From JBCBCP01 sp039817385 (GTDB lineage Bacteria; Pseudomonadota; Alphaproteobacteria; Rhodobacterales; Rhodobacteraceae), in assembly GCA_039817385.1 (NCBI GenBank), contig JBCBVY010000002.1:1-64000 (forward strand): a DNA stretch of 64,000 nt, written 5' to 3'. The stretch's first letter is position 1. Every line of letters begins with the position of its first letter. This document shows, piece by piece, positions 26,734-35,416 of this stretch. The notes under the pieces are model-generated. The model had not been told where the DNA came from. It saw nothing but the letters and a program-made list of their open reading frames with translations, and did no database searches. The position numbers and the translations under genes are program-made.

Positions 26734-27204
26734 ATGTGGTTGTTCCTGGCTTTTCTGGCCGTGCCGCTGATTGAAATCGCGTTGTTTATCCAGATTGGGG
26801 GCGCGATTGGCCTGTGGCCGACACTGTTGACGGTGGTGTTAACGGCTGTGGCGGGCAGTTATCTCGTGCGCTCACAGGGTCTTGCGACGCTTGGCAAGCT
26901 GCGCGCGTCGATGGATCAGTTCACTGACCCGACCGAGACGTTGGCCGACGGTGCGATGATCCTATTTTCAGGCGCTTTGTTGCTGACGCCCGGGTTCTTC
27001 ACCGATGCAGTCGGTTTTGCTCTCCTGGTTCCGGGTATCAGGCATTGGTTGTTCCGCACCGTCCGCGCGCGGGTCAAGGTGCAAACGTTTGGGCCGGACG
27101 GGCGCCCGGTGCCCCCGCAGGACGACATCGTCGATGCGGAATATGAGGAGATCGACCCGGACGCCGAGCGCTTGAAAGGTCCGTCCGGCTGGACGAAGCA
27201 TTGA
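26734..27204 (+). CDS. fxsA: FxsA-family membrane protein
   Basis: A protein of 156 aa from the ATG at 26734; AAGGAG at 26721-26726 gives correct spacing, whereas the GTG at 26728 would be too close. The N-terminal half has the family hallmark WLFLAFLAVPLIEIALFIQIGGAIG, then two further hydrophobic stretches, and a polar C-terminal tail. In E. coli FxsA overproduction suppresses F-exclusion of phage T7; the general role is unknown. Confidence 0.9.
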   Translation: MWLFLAFLAVPLIEIALFIQIGGAIGLWPTLLTVVLTAVAGSYLVRSQGLATLGKLRASMDQFTDPTETLADGAMILFSGALLLTPGFFTDAVGFALLVPGIRHWLFRTVRARVKVQTFGPDGRPVPPQDDIVDAEYEEIDPDAERLKGPSGWTKH

Positions 27205-27264
27205 GGCCCTTGGGGCGCTCTGGTAAGGCGGCTGAGACCACGGAATTCCTCTAGGAGACAGGAC

Positions 27265-27774
27265 ATGGCTGAAGATACCGCGCAAAGCCCCGAGGGCGCC
27301 CCGCAGAACCAACAAGCCCAACCGCAAATGCGTATCTTGGGACAGTTCACGCGTGATATGTCGTTTGAAAACATCATGGCCCAAAAGGGCGCGCCCGCAG
27401 ACGTGCAGCCAGACGTGCAGGTGCAGGTGAACCTGGATGCCAAGAAGCGCCCGACCGAGCATCAGTTCGAATCGTCCATCAAACTGAACATCACAAGCAA
27501 GGCGAAGGGTGGCGATGCAACGCTCTTCATCATGGAAATCGATTACGTGGGTATTTTCCACATTGAAAACGTCCCCGAAGAGCAGATGCATCCCTTCCTG
27601 CTCATTGAGTGTCCGCGGATGATCTTCCCGTTCCTGCGCCGTGTGGTCAGCGACGTGACCCGCGACGGCGGGTTTCCCGCGCTGAACCTGGAAAACATCG
27701 ACTTTCTTTCGATGTACCGCAACGAGCTGGCGAAACGTCAGCAACAAGATGGTGCGGCAAAGCTGGACGCCTAA
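27265..27774 (+). CDS. secB: Protein-export chaperone SecB
   Basis: A protein of 169 aa. Cytosolic tetrameric chaperone that keeps preproteins unfolded and hands them to SecA. The family core is clear: RILGQFTRDMSFENI, VQVNLDAKKR, EIDYVGIFHIENVPEEQMHPFLLIECPRMIFPFLRRVVSDVTRDGGFPALNLENIDF. The N-terminus is Gln-rich. A GGAGAC ribosome site precedes the ATG. Its stop interlocks with the dnaQ stop (CTAA at 27771-27774). Confidence 0.97.
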   Translation: MAEDTAQSPEGAPQNQQAQPQMRILGQFTRDMSFENIMAQKGAPADVQPDVQVQVNLDAKKRPTEHQFESSIKLNITSKAKGGDATLFIMEIDYVGIFHIENVPEEQMHPFLLIECPRMIFPFLRRVVSDVTRDGGFPALNLENIDFLSMYRNELAKRQQQDGAAKLDA

Positions 27775-28457
27775 GTGCGCTTCCAGATGGCATCATCACC
27801 CAAGCCTGCGATGAGACTTTGATGCGCCGCGTGCTCCTTTTCGGTTAGCCGCGGCGCAAGTGGCGCGGGGCGGGGCGGTGGCGTCCAAACGTGCCCTGCA
27901 TCATTGGTCGTCAAAGCAGAGCTGGAGGCCAGAACAAGCCCCGGTTGCCGTCCGCCGATCAGTTCGAGATAGACCTCCGCAAGAATTTCACTGTCGAGCA
28001 GCGCTCCGTGCAGCGTTCGCGCCGTGTTGTCGATCCCAAAGCGGCGGCACAGCGCGTCAAGCGATGCGGGTGAGCCGGGGAACTTCCGGCGGGCCATATC
28101 CAGCGTGTCAATCGCGCGGTCCATCGGAATACGGGGCAGGCCCATCCAGCCCAGCTCTGCGTTCAGGAACTTCATGTCGAAAGACGCGTTGTGAATGACC
28201 AGTTTTGCGTCACCGATAAAGTCGACAAAAGCCTGACCGACCGCGGCGAATTTGGGTTTGTCGCGCAGGAAATCATCGCCCAACCCATGCACTTCAAATG
28301 CGTCCTGCGGCATGGACCGCTCGGGATTGATGTATTGATGGTAGGTGCGCCCTGTCGCGACATGGTTGAGAAGCTCGACTGCGCCAATCTCTACGATGCG
28401 ATCCCCTGTTTCAGGGTCTAAACCTGTGGTTTCCGTGTCGAGGACGATTTCACGCAT
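27771..28457 (-). CDS. dnaQ: DNA polymerase III epsilon subunit (proofreading exonuclease)
   Basis: A protein of 228 aa. The 3'-5' exonuclease motifs are present: ExoI VLDTETTGLDPETGDRIVEIGAVEL (residues 4-28), ExoII VIHNASFDMKFLNAEL, and ExoIII with the catalytic His in HGALLDSEILAEVYLEL. The C-terminal tail likely contacts the alpha and theta subunits. It is co-oriented with coaE, aroE and maf, running leftward from the putative origin, and overlaps coaE by 8 bases. Confidence 0.95.
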   Translation of the reverse strand: MREIVLDTETTGLDPETGDRIVEIGAVELLNHVATGRTYHQYINPERSMPQDAFEVHGLGDDFLRDKPKFAAVGQAFVDFIGDAKLVIHNASFDMKFLNAELGWMGLPRIPMDRAIDTLDMARRKFPGSPASLDALCRRFGIDNTARTLHGALLDSEILAEVYLELIGGRQPGLVLASSSALTTNDAGHVWTPPPRPAPLAPRLTEKEHAAHQSLIAGLGDDAIWKRT

Positions 28458-29040
28458 TCATCTGCTCTCTGATCGTTTGGATGATAGAGTGGACCTGCGC
28501 CCGCGCGTGTTCAACCGTGTCGGTGAGAATGACGAAGTCGGCCTGCGCCTCTTTCTTTGCGCTGGGCATCTGTTTAGCACGGATTGCTTCGAACTGCGCC
28601 TCGGTCATTGTGCCCCGCGCCATGACGCGCTGTTTCTGGACATCCGCGGGCACCGAGACGACGGCGACGGCATCCATACGCGTATTTCCACCGGTCTCGA
28701 ACAGCAGGGGGATGTCAAACACGAGGATATCGGACGTTGCGGCATCAATAAACGCCTGCCGGTCCTGGCCGACAAGCGGGTGAACAATCGCTTCGATCTT
28801 TGACAACAGCGATGGGTCCGCCGTTATCGCCTCCCGCAAGGCGTCGCGGGACACCGCACCGTCCAAGACAGCACCCGGGATCAACGCACGCATGGGTTCC
28901 ACCGCTGCGCCGCCTTTGGAATACAGGCGATGAACCGCCGCGTCTGCGTCCCACACGGCGCAGCCCGCATCCGCAAACATCTCCGCGGTTGTCGACTTTC
29001 CCATGCCGATGGAGCCGGTCAGGCCAAGCCTGAACGTCAT
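28450..29040 (-). CDS. coaE: Dephospho-CoA kinase
   Basis: A protein of 196 aa from the ATG at 29040, which overlaps the aroE stop by four bases. It catalyses the last step of coenzyme A synthesis. P-loop GLTGSIGMGKST at residues 6-17, CoA-domain region WDADAAVHRLY, and the lid region RQRVMARGTMTEAQFEAI are visible. An upstream extension to 29094 lies in aroE and is not used. Confidence 0.95.
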   Translation of the reverse strand: MTFRLGLTGSIGMGKSTTAEMFADAGCAVWDADAAVHRLYSKGGAAVEPMRALIPGAVLDGAVSRDALREAITADPSLLSKIEAIVHPLVGQDRQAFIDAATSDILVFDIPLLFETGGNTRMDAVAVVSVPADVQKQRVMARGTMTEAQFEAIRAKQMPSAKKEAQADFVILTDTVEHARAQVHSIIQTIREQMNA

Positions 29041-29870
29041 CGGAGCGCCGCCGCACGCGCTGCCGCATCCACGGTTGGCCGAACACCAAACCAACGCTCA
29101 AAAGCAGGGACTGCCTGATGCAACAACATGCCAAGCCCGTCCACGGTCACGCACCCGGCATCTTCGGCGGCTTGCAGCAGGCGGGTTTTAAGCGGCGCGT
29201 AGACGAGATCGGTCACAACGCTTCCAGGGCGCAGCCCATCGAGCGGCACGCGCAGGTCAGGCTTTCCAATCATGCCGAGCGATGTCGTGTTCACGGTCAG
29301 GACGGCATCTTCGATCATGTTCCCGGCCTGGACCCAATCGACGACCTCGACGCGTTGCCCAAAATCGCTCGCAAGCTTTTCCGCCCGCACGCGGGTCCGG
29401 TTGGACAGCAGAATGTGCGGAACCCCCGCATCAAGCAGCGACGCAATCACCGCGCGGCACGCGCCACCCGCACCAAGGACGGCCGCCGGCCCAGAGGCGG
29501 GTTGCCACCCGGGCGCGCCGGATTTCAGGTTTTCTAGAAATCCGTAGCCATCGGTGTTGTCTGCGTGGATCTTGCCGTCTCGCCGGAAGATCAACGTGTT
29601 TGCGGCACCAATCAGCGTCGCGCGATCGGTGATCAGATCGGCAATCTCCAGCACGGCTTCTTTATGAGGGATCGTGATGTTCACGCCGACAAAGCCCATC
29701 TTGGGCAAGGCCAGCAAGACGTCCCGCAAATCGGCCTGCGCAACGTCCATTGGAATATAGGCGCCCTTCAGCCCGTGCGTTTGCAACCAGTGGCCGTGCA
29801 GCTGCGGCGACTTGGAATGGCCGATGGGTGTGCCGATGACGCCGGCCAGCGGAACCTTGACTGTGCTCAT
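29037..29870 (-). CDS. aroE: Shikimate dehydrogenase
   Basis: A protein of 277 aa, NADPH-dependent reduction of 3-dehydroshikimate in aromatic amino-acid synthesis. The N-terminal substrate motif is GTPIGHSKSPQLHG with the conserved Ser-x-Ser. The catalytic Lys lies in NITIPHKEAV, and Asp in NTDGYGF. The nucleotide loop is AAVLGAGGACRAVIASLLDAG, with Cys where many relatives have Ala. It overlaps maf and coaE by four bases each, so the four genes are probably one operon. Confidence 0.95.
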   Translation of the reverse strand: MSTVKVPLAGVIGTPIGHSKSPQLHGHWLQTHGLKGAYIPMDVAQADLRDVLLALPKMGFVGVNITIPHKEAVLEIADLITDRATLIGAANTLIFRRDGKIHADNTDGYGFLENLKSGAPGWQPASGPAAVLGAGGACRAVIASLLDAGVPHILLSNRTRVRAEKLASDFGQRVEVVDWVQAGNMIEDAVLTVNTTSLGMIGKPDLRVPLDGLRPGSVVTDLVYAPLKTRLLQAAEDAGCVTVDGLGMLLHQAVPAFERWFGVRPTVDAAARAAALR

Positions 29871-30466
29871 GTGTCGATCACCCCCCGCAACGACAGATAG
29901 CTCAGGACCTGCAAAAGTGGCATCCCCAAAACGGTGAAGTAATCGCCCTCGACCGACGCGATCAGGCGGGCGCCTTCCTCTTCGAGTTTGTAGGCGCCCA
30001 CCGCGTGCTGGATACTGTCCCAGTTCCGCGTCACGTAGGATTGGATATACGCGTTTGAGACCTCCCGCATTTGGACGCGGACGGTGCCGACGTGACGCCA
30101 GACGGGTTTTGCATCAGCATAGATGACGGCGGCCGACAAAAGCTGATGCCGGCCCCCAGCCATTGCGGTGAGCGTGGTTACAGCGTCCTCTTGGCTTCCC
30201 GGTTTGTTCAGCAGACGACCATCGTGCACGAGAACCTGGTCCGAGCCGATGACAACCGCCTCTGGCCTCTTTTGCGCAATCTTGCGCGCTTTACCTTCGG
30301 CAAGCGCATCTGCGACGTCTCGGGCGGGGGCCGATTCGGCGCGTAGGGCTGCGGTAACCGAATCTTCATCAATGCGTGTTGGCATAACCTCTATCTCAAC
30401 ACCTGCATTACGGAGCATTTGGGCCCTGATTTCAGACGCAGAGGCGAGAATTATGGGGACAGTCAT
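29867..30466 (-). CDS. maf: Maf-family nucleoside triphosphate pyrophosphatase
   Basis: A protein of 199 aa from the ATG at 30466 (MTVPIILASASEIRAQML); the longer frame to 30529 has no ribosome site. Maf motifs: ASASEIRAQMLRNAGV, the acidic catalytic patch VVIGSDQVLVHDGRLLNKP, and VEGDYFTVLGMPLLQV. Maf proteins hydrolyse non-canonical or regular NTPs to NMPs and are associated with house-cleaning and septum control. It is the first gene of the leftward operon beside the putative origin. Confidence 0.93.
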   Translation of the reverse strand: MTVPIILASASEIRAQMLRNAGVEIEVMPTRIDEDSVTAALRAESAPARDVADALAEGKARKIAQKRPEAVVIGSDQVLVHDGRLLNKPGSQEDAVTTLTAMAGGRHQLLSAAVIYADAKPVWRHVGTVRVQMREVSNAYIQSYVTRNWDSIQHAVGAYKLEEEGARLIASVEGDYFTVLGMPLLQVLSYLSLRGVIDT

Positions 30467-30610
30467 CTGGGAAAGCCTGTGAGTAGTTTCAGTATAGGTC
30501 GTGAGGCTTTGGCACTTTGTGCCGCCCACCCGTGTCCCTCGTTTACAAGTGGCATGTTTCGAGTGAGTTTCTCCCTATCCTTCCTCTCGGGACAAGGATA
30601 ATTTTGGCGA

Positions 30611-30619
30611 CGTGGATAA
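30611..30619 (-). promoter_or_regulatory. DnaA box (8/9, TTATCCACG on the minus strand)
   Basis: Reverse complement reads TTATCCACG, one mismatch to TTATCCACA. It faces the perfect box 28 bases away. Confidence 0.6.
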
Positions 30620-30646
30620 AGCGCCACTACAGAATTCTCCAAAGAT

Positions 30647-30655
30647 TTATCCACA
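30647..30655 (+). promoter_or_regulatory. Perfect DnaA box TTATCCACA
   Basis: Exact match to the high-affinity DnaA consensus in the AT-rich maf-rho gap. Confidence 0.75.
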
Positions 30656-30773
30656 GTGGGTTAAGGCGGGCTGTTCTTAAGATGCTGATTTTTGTGAGAT
30701 AATTCTACTCGTTCTGCTTCTGACTTGAGACTGGTTATTTTTCCCACATGGGATAACTTGAGGAAGAGGTCCG

Positions 30774-30782
30774 TAATCCACA
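30774..30782 (+). promoter_or_regulatory. DnaA box (8/9, TAATCCACA)
   Basis: One mismatch to the consensus, located 15 bases before the AT-rich stretch that could serve as the unwinding element. Confidence 0.55.
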
Positions 30783-30979
30783 GGATGAGCGCTGCCTAAC
30801 TACAACTACAACTATTTTCTTCTTTTCTTAAATTGGGTGTGAACCAACGGCTGCGCGCACCTCGTTGACACAACCTGGCCTGCGCCGTATCACACATCTT
30901 GCCTCGTCCGAGGCGACACAGCTTTCAGAGAAATAAACATAACGCTGGCCCAGTGCGGTCATGCGTCAGCAGGTATGCC

Positions 30980-32251
30980 ATGTCCACCGAGTGTTTGAAC
31001 CTTTCCGATCTCAAGGCGAAGAGCCCGAAAGACCTTCTTGCGATGGCAGAGGAGCTGGAGATCGAGAACGCCTCGACCATGCGCAAGGGCGAGATGATGT
31101 TTCAGATCCTTCGTGAGCGTGCTGATGAAGGTTGGGAGGTCTCGGGCGATGGCGTGCTGGAAGTGCTGCAAGATGGGTTCGGGTTTCTGCGCTCGCCTGA
31201 GGCAAACTACTTGCCGGGTCCGGACGATATCTATGTTTCGCCCGAGATGATCCGCGAGCATTCACTGCGCACCGGTGATACGATCGAAGGTGTCATTCGT
31301 GCACCGGATGACAATGAACGCTACTTTGCGCTGACGACTGTGACCAAGATCAACTTCGAAGATCCCGAGCGCGCGCGGCACAAGATCGCCTTCGATAACC
31401 TGACACCGCTTTATCCGGATGAGCGGCTGAAGATGGAGATGGACGATCCGACGACCAAGGATCGATCCGCGCGCATCATCGACCTGGTCGCGCCGATTGG
31501 CAAAGGCCAGCGGTCCTTGATCACCGCGCCGCCGCGGACCGGTAAAACGGTGCTGCTTCAAAACATCGCCAAGTCGATCGAGATGAACCATCCGGAGTGC
31601 TACCTGATTGTTCTTCTGATCGACGAACGCCCCGAGGAAGTGACGGACATGCAGCGTACGGTGAAAGGGGAGGTCATTTCCTCTACCTTTGACGAACCGG
31701 CGACGCGCCACGTCGCCGTGTCCGAGATGGTGATCGAGAAAGCCAAACGCCTGGTAGAGCACAAACGCGATGTGGTGATCTTGCTTGATTCGATCACGCG
31801 ACTTGGCCGTGCGTTTAACACGGTGGTCCCCTCGTCGGGCAAAGTCCTGACGGGCGGTGTGGATGCAAACGCGTTGCAGCGGCCAAAGCGATTTTTTGGT
31901 GCCGCGCGGAACATCGAGGAAGGCGGTTCCCTCACGATCATCGCAACGGCTCTGATTGATACGGGCAGCCGGATGGACGAAGTGATCTTCGAAGAGTTCA
32001 AGGGCACGGGCAATTCTGAGATTGTCCTTGACCGGAAAGTGGCAGACAAGCGGGTCTTCCCTGCGATGGACATCCTGAAGTCTGGCACGCGGAAGGAAGA
32101 TTTGCTGGTGGACAAGGTCGACTTGCAGAAAACCTTTGTCTTGCGCCGCATCTTGAACCCGATGGGGACAACGGATGCGATAGAATTCCTGATCTCTAAG
32201 TTGAAACAGACGAAGACGAATTCTGACTTTTTCGATTCAATGAATACCTGA
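30980..32251 (+). CDS. rho: Transcription termination factor Rho
   Basis: A protein of 423 aa from the ATG at 30980 (MSTECLNLSDLKAKSPKDLL); the longer frame from 30899 lies in the origin region. Hexameric RNA-dependent ATPase. The N-terminal Rho_N helix bundle is followed by the RNA-binding cold-shock-like domain (GVLEVLQDGFGFLRSPEANYLPGPDDIYVSPE). The ATPase core has Walker A APPRTGKTVLLQNI and VLLIDERPEEVTDM. It begins the rightward operon from the putative origin, 10 bases before mnmE. Confidence 0.97.
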   Translation: MSTECLNLSDLKAKSPKDLLAMAEELEIENASTMRKGEMMFQILRERADEGWEVSGDGVLEVLQDGFGFLRSPEANYLPGPDDIYVSPEMIREHSLRTGDTIEGVIRAPDDNERYFALTTVTKINFEDPERARHKIAFDNLTPLYPDERLKMEMDDPTTKDRSARIIDLVAPIGKGQRSLITAPPRTGKTVLLQNIAKSIEMNHPECYLIVLLIDERPEEVTDMQRTVKGEVISSTFDEPATRHVAVSEMVIEKAKRLVEHKRDVVILLDSITRLGRAFNTVVPSSGKVLTGGVDANALQRPKRFFGAARNIEEGGSLTIIATALIDTGSRMDEVIFEEFKGTGNSEIVLDRKVADKRVFPAMDILKSGTRKEDLLVDKVDLQKTFVLRRILNPMGTTDAIEFLISKLKQTKTNSDFFDSMNT

Positions 32252-32261
32252 GGCCTTTGCG

Positions 32262-33545
32262 TTGGAGACAATCTGTGCGCTGGCCTCCGCCCCGGGTCGC
32301 GCGGGGGTTGCGGTTATCCGGGTGTCCGGTCCCTCGGCGTTTGCGGTTGGACAGCACGTGGCGGGGACGTTGCCGCCTGCCGGTCAACACCGGGTACGTG
32401 CGCTGAAGGACGAAGCAGGGCGGCTGCTGGATCGCGGTCTGGTTTTGTCTTTCGAAGGTCCGAACAGCTTTACTGGCGAAGACGTCGTCGAGTTTCAGGT
32501 GCATGGCAGCATCGCCTCGGTGCGCGCAATTCTCGAGACGTTGCAAAGCCACCCTGATGTTCGTCGCGCGGAAGCCGGTGAATTTACAAAGCGGGCCCTG
32601 CAAAACGGGCGTATGGATTTGATGCAGGTCGAGGGTCTTGCCGATCTGATCAACGCGGAAACGCAAGCGCAGTTGGCGCAGGCCCTTCGGACGACGGAGG
32701 GGGATGCCAGCGCCGAGATAGAACGCTTGAGGGTCAACCTTGTGCGGGCGGCGGCCTTGATCGAAGCGACGATTGATTTTGTGGACGAGGACGTCCCTGT
32801 TGATGTGACACCAGAAGTGATGGGTTTGATCGATCAGGCTAATTCGCAGATTTCTAAGCTCTTGAGCGGGATTGGCGCAGCGGAACGGGTGAGGGACGGG
32901 TTCGAGGTTGCGATTGTTGGACCCCCTAATGTTGGGAAATCCACGCTGCTCAATTACCTCGCAGGTCGCGATGCCGCGATCACGTCGGAGATAGCAGGCA
33001 CAACGCGCGATGTGATTGAGGTGCGGATGGAGATTGGCGGCCTTGCGGTAACGCTCCTCGATACGGCGGGTCTTCGCGACAGCGATGATGAGATTGAAGC
33101 GAAGGGTGTGGAGTTAGCCTTACGGCGTGCGGAATCTGCTGATCTGCGGGTGTTTGTCGGAGCGGATGCTGATTGGACAAAGCTGGAGCCGCGCCCTGAG
33201 GATGTGATGTTAAGCGCGAAAGATGACGCCGGGGTTCATCCGCACGGTGTGTCTGGCGCGACGGGCGCAGGTGTGCCTAGGTTGTTAAAGGCCATTGAGG
33301 AAGAGCTTTTGTCGCGTGTGGCCGGCGCCGGCCTCGCGTCCCGTGATCGGCATCGGGTTGCACTCGAAAAGGCAAAGCAGTCGCTGGACGTTGCAAAGCG
33401 CTGTATTGATGAGGTCAGCGATTCAGTGGATATGGCCGCGGAAGACTTGCGATTTGCCATCAGGCAGTTGGAGTCGGTTGTTGGGCGCGTGGGGGTTGAA
33501 GATTTGCTGGATGAGATTTTCTCTTCCTTTTGCATCGGGAAATAG
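32262..33545 (+). CDS. mnmE: tRNA uridine-5-carboxymethylaminomethyl modification GTPase MnmE
   Basis: A protein of 427 aa that appears to start with TTG at 32262, behind GAGG at 32250-32253; the encoded ETICALASAPGRAGVAVIRVSG is the normal MnmE opening and no ATG or GTG fits. Three parts are visible: the N-terminal folate-binding domain, a helical domain, and an inserted Ras-like G domain (G1 GPPNVGKST, switch TTRDVIEV, DTAGLRDSDDEIEAKGV). The ending CIGK holds the catalytic Cys for wobble-uridine modification with MnmG, encoded next. Confidence 0.95.
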   Translation: METICALASAPGRAGVAVIRVSGPSAFAVGQHVAGTLPPAGQHRVRALKDEAGRLLDRGLVLSFEGPNSFTGEDVVEFQVHGSIASVRAILETLQSHPDVRRAEAGEFTKRALQNGRMDLMQVEGLADLINAETQAQLAQALRTTEGDASAEIERLRVNLVRAAALIEATIDFVDEDVPVDVTPEVMGLIDQANSQISKLLSGIGAAERVRDGFEVAIVGPPNVGKSTLLNYLAGRDAAITSEIAGTTRDVIEVRMEIGGLAVTLLDTAGLRDSDDEIEAKGVELALRRAESADLRVFVGADADWTKLEPRPEDVMLSAKDDAGVHPHGVSGATGAGVPRLLKAIEEELLSRVAGAGLASRDRHRVALEKAKQSLDVAKRCIDEVSDSVDMAAEDLRFAIRQLESVVGRVGVEDLLDEIFSSFCIGK

Positions 33546-33547
33546 GA

Positions 33548-35416
33548 GTGTTTCACGTGGAACATTTCGACGTGATTGTTATCGGGGGCGGGCACGCGGG
33601 GTGTGATGCCGCGCACGCATCGGCGCGCGCTGGTGCCAGGACGGCGCTTGTCACGATGAACGAAGACGGCATCGGCGTGATGTCGTGTAACCCGGCGATT
33701 GGTGGTCTGGGAAAAGGCCATCTGGTCCGTGAGATTGATGCGATGGACGGCGTGATGGGACGGGTCGCTGACCAGGCTGGCATCCAGTTCCGTTTGCTCA
33801 ATCGCCGCAAGGGTCCCGCGGTGCAGGGCCCGCGTGCGCAAGCGGATCGGAAAATCTATCGCGAGTCTATGCTTCGTGAGATGAAGAACGTTGCCAATCT
33901 CAAATTGGTTTTCGGCGAAGTTGCAGATTTTTTGATGACAGGCACGCGGGTGTCTGGTGTGGTGCTCGCTGATACCTCCGAGATCAGGGCGCGTTGCGTT
34001 GTTTTGACAACCGGTACGTTTCTTAATGGAGTCATCCATATCGGGGATCAGCAACGTCCTGGCGGCCGGATGGGTGATAAGGCGTCCAACTTACTCGCAG
34101 ATCGGCTTCAGAGTTTCGACTTACCGTTTGGGCGGCTGAAGACAGGGACGCCGCCACGATTGTCGGCCCGGACAATCAACTGGGACGGTCTCGATATGCA
34201 GCCGGGGGATGATGAGCCCACGATGTTCTCATTTCTGAACCGAGCACCCTTGGTACGGCAGGTCAGCTGCGGGATTACCCACACAAACGCAGCGACGCAC
34301 GACATCATTGAAGCGAACCTGTCAAGGTCGGCGATGTATGGCGGGCATATTGACGGCGTCGGCCCGCGTTATTGCCCGTCAATCGAGGACAAGGTGGTTC
34401 GATTTGCGGAGAAGGACTCGCATCAAGTCTTTCTTGAGCCGGAAGGGCTGAATGACGACACAATCTATCCTAATGGGATTTCGACGTCCCTGCCGGTGGA
34501 TGTGCAGGAAGCCTATGTGCGGACCATCAGCGGTCTTGAGCACGTTGAAATTCTGCAACCCGGCTATGCGATTGAATATGATTACGTTGATCCGCGCGCG
34601 CTGAGCGGAACACTGGCGGTGAACGCGGTCCCTGGCTTGTATCTGGCGGGCCAGATTAACGGAACGACTGGATACGAGGAAGCGGCCGCTCAGGGGCTTG
34701 TTGCAGGTTTGAACGCGGCGATGGAGGCATCCGGCCGCGATCCAGTGTCGTTCCCGCGTTCTGAAAGCTACATTGGTGTCATGATAGACGATCTGACCAC
34801 GCGGGGTGTCACCGAGCCTTATCGCATGTTTACCTCGCGGGCAGAGTTCCGTCTATCGCTCAGGGCGGATAATGCGGACCAACGTTTGACACCCAAAGCG
34901 ATGAGCGTTGGCATTGTGAGCGAGGAAAGGGCGTCCTCGTTCACTGCAAAGATGGAACGTCTTGAAGCGGCGCGCGATTTCGCGACCCGAACGGCCTTTA
35001 GCCCTAAGGAACTGAACGAGGCTGGGCTGACCGTGAAAGAAGACGGTACGCGGAGGACGCCGTATCAGATGCTGGCCTTCCCAGGCGTGACGTTTGATGA
35101 CATCTTAGCACTTGATCCTGCACTCTCCAGCGTTGACGATGCCTCGCGCAAACAGATCGAGCGCGAAGCGCTGTATGCCAATTATGTGAGCCGGCAGAAC
35201 GCGGATATTGCGCGTTTGAAACGCGATGACGCGGTGAAAATCCCTCCTGAACTCGACTACGCTACGATTGAGGGTCTTTCAAATGAGCTGAAGGCAAAGC
35301 TTATGGCGGCGCGACCGGAGACCATCGGGCAAGCTGGAAGGGTTGATGGGATCACGCCGGCCGCACTGGCGCTTGTTCTTGCGTGGGTCCGGAAGCTGGA
35401 AAAGCGATCAGCATGA
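33548..35416 (+). CDS. mnmG: tRNA uridine-5-carboxymethylaminomethyl modification enzyme MnmG (GidA)
   Basis: A protein of about 622 aa, FAD-binding partner of MnmE. The Rossmann motif FDVIVIGGGHAGCDAAHASARAG is near the N-terminus; VMSCNPAIGGLGKGHLVREIDAMDG, DKASNLLADRL and GTTGYEEAAAQGLVAGLNAA are family blocks. The start is uncertain: GTG at 33548 gives MFHVEHF, GTG at 33557 has the better spacing to AGGAG (33544-33548), and ATG 33530 lies within mnmE. The first codons are embedded in a parS-like site (33549-33564). Confidence 0.96.
   Translation: MFHVEHFDVIVIGGGHAGCDAAHASARAGARTALVTMNEDGIGVMSCNPAIGGLGKGHLVREIDAMDGVMGRVADQAGIQFRLLNRRKGPAVQGPRAQADRKIYRESMLREMKNVANLKLVFGEVADFLMTGTRVSGVVLADTSEIRARCVVLTTGTFLNGVIHIGDQQRPGGRMGDKASNLLADRLQSFDLPFGRLKTGTPPRLSARTINWDGLDMQPGDDEPTMFSFLNRAPLVRQVSCGITHTNAATHDIIEANLSRSAMYGGHIDGVGPRYCPSIEDKVVRFAEKDSHQVFLEPEGLNDDTIYPNGISTSLPVDVQEAYVRTISGLEHVEILQPGYAIEYDYVDPRALSGTLAVNAVPGLYLAGQINGTTGYEEAAAQGLVAGLNAAMEASGRDPVSFPRSESYIGVMIDDLTTRGVTEPYRMFTSRAEFRLSLRADNADQRLTPKAMSVGIVSEERASSFTAKMERLEAARDFATRTAFSPKELNEAGLTVKEDGTRRTPYQMLAFPGVTFDDILALDPALSSVDDASRKQIEREALYANYVSRQNADIARLKRDDAVKIPPELDYATIEGLSNELKAKLMAARPETIGQAGRVDGITPAALALVLAWVRKLEKRSA
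33549..33564. other. parS-like centromere site in the start of mnmG
   Basis: TGTTTCACGTGGAACA differs from the parS consensus TGTTTCACGTGAAACA by one base. It overlaps the initiation region of mnmG and dictates its N-terminal residues (FHVEH). About 2.9 kb from the putative origin and 2.5 kb from parA. Confidence 0.8.

Larger units (their letters stand above)
30467..30979. other. Putative chromosomal replication origin (oriC)
   Basis: About 510 bases without a gene, distinctly AT-rich against the surroundings. It contains one perfect DnaA box TTATCCACA (30647-30655, plus), a TTATCCACG (30611-30619, minus, 8/9), and a TAATCCACA (30774-30782, plus, 8/9). An AT- and pyrimidine-rich stretch at about 30798-30835, with the small repeat CTACAACTACAACTA, is a candidate unwinding element. 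The maf-aroE-coaE-dnaQ and rho-mnmE-mnmG-rsmG-parAB operons diverge from it, and two parS sites lie within 5 kb. This is the origin context reported for Rhodobacterales. The region also holds the rho promoter. dnaA itself is not here. Confidence 0.75.

Noticed and set aside
30661..30680. CtrA site in the putative origin, as in Caulobacter
   Set aside because: The two TTAA units are 12 bases apart instead of 7.
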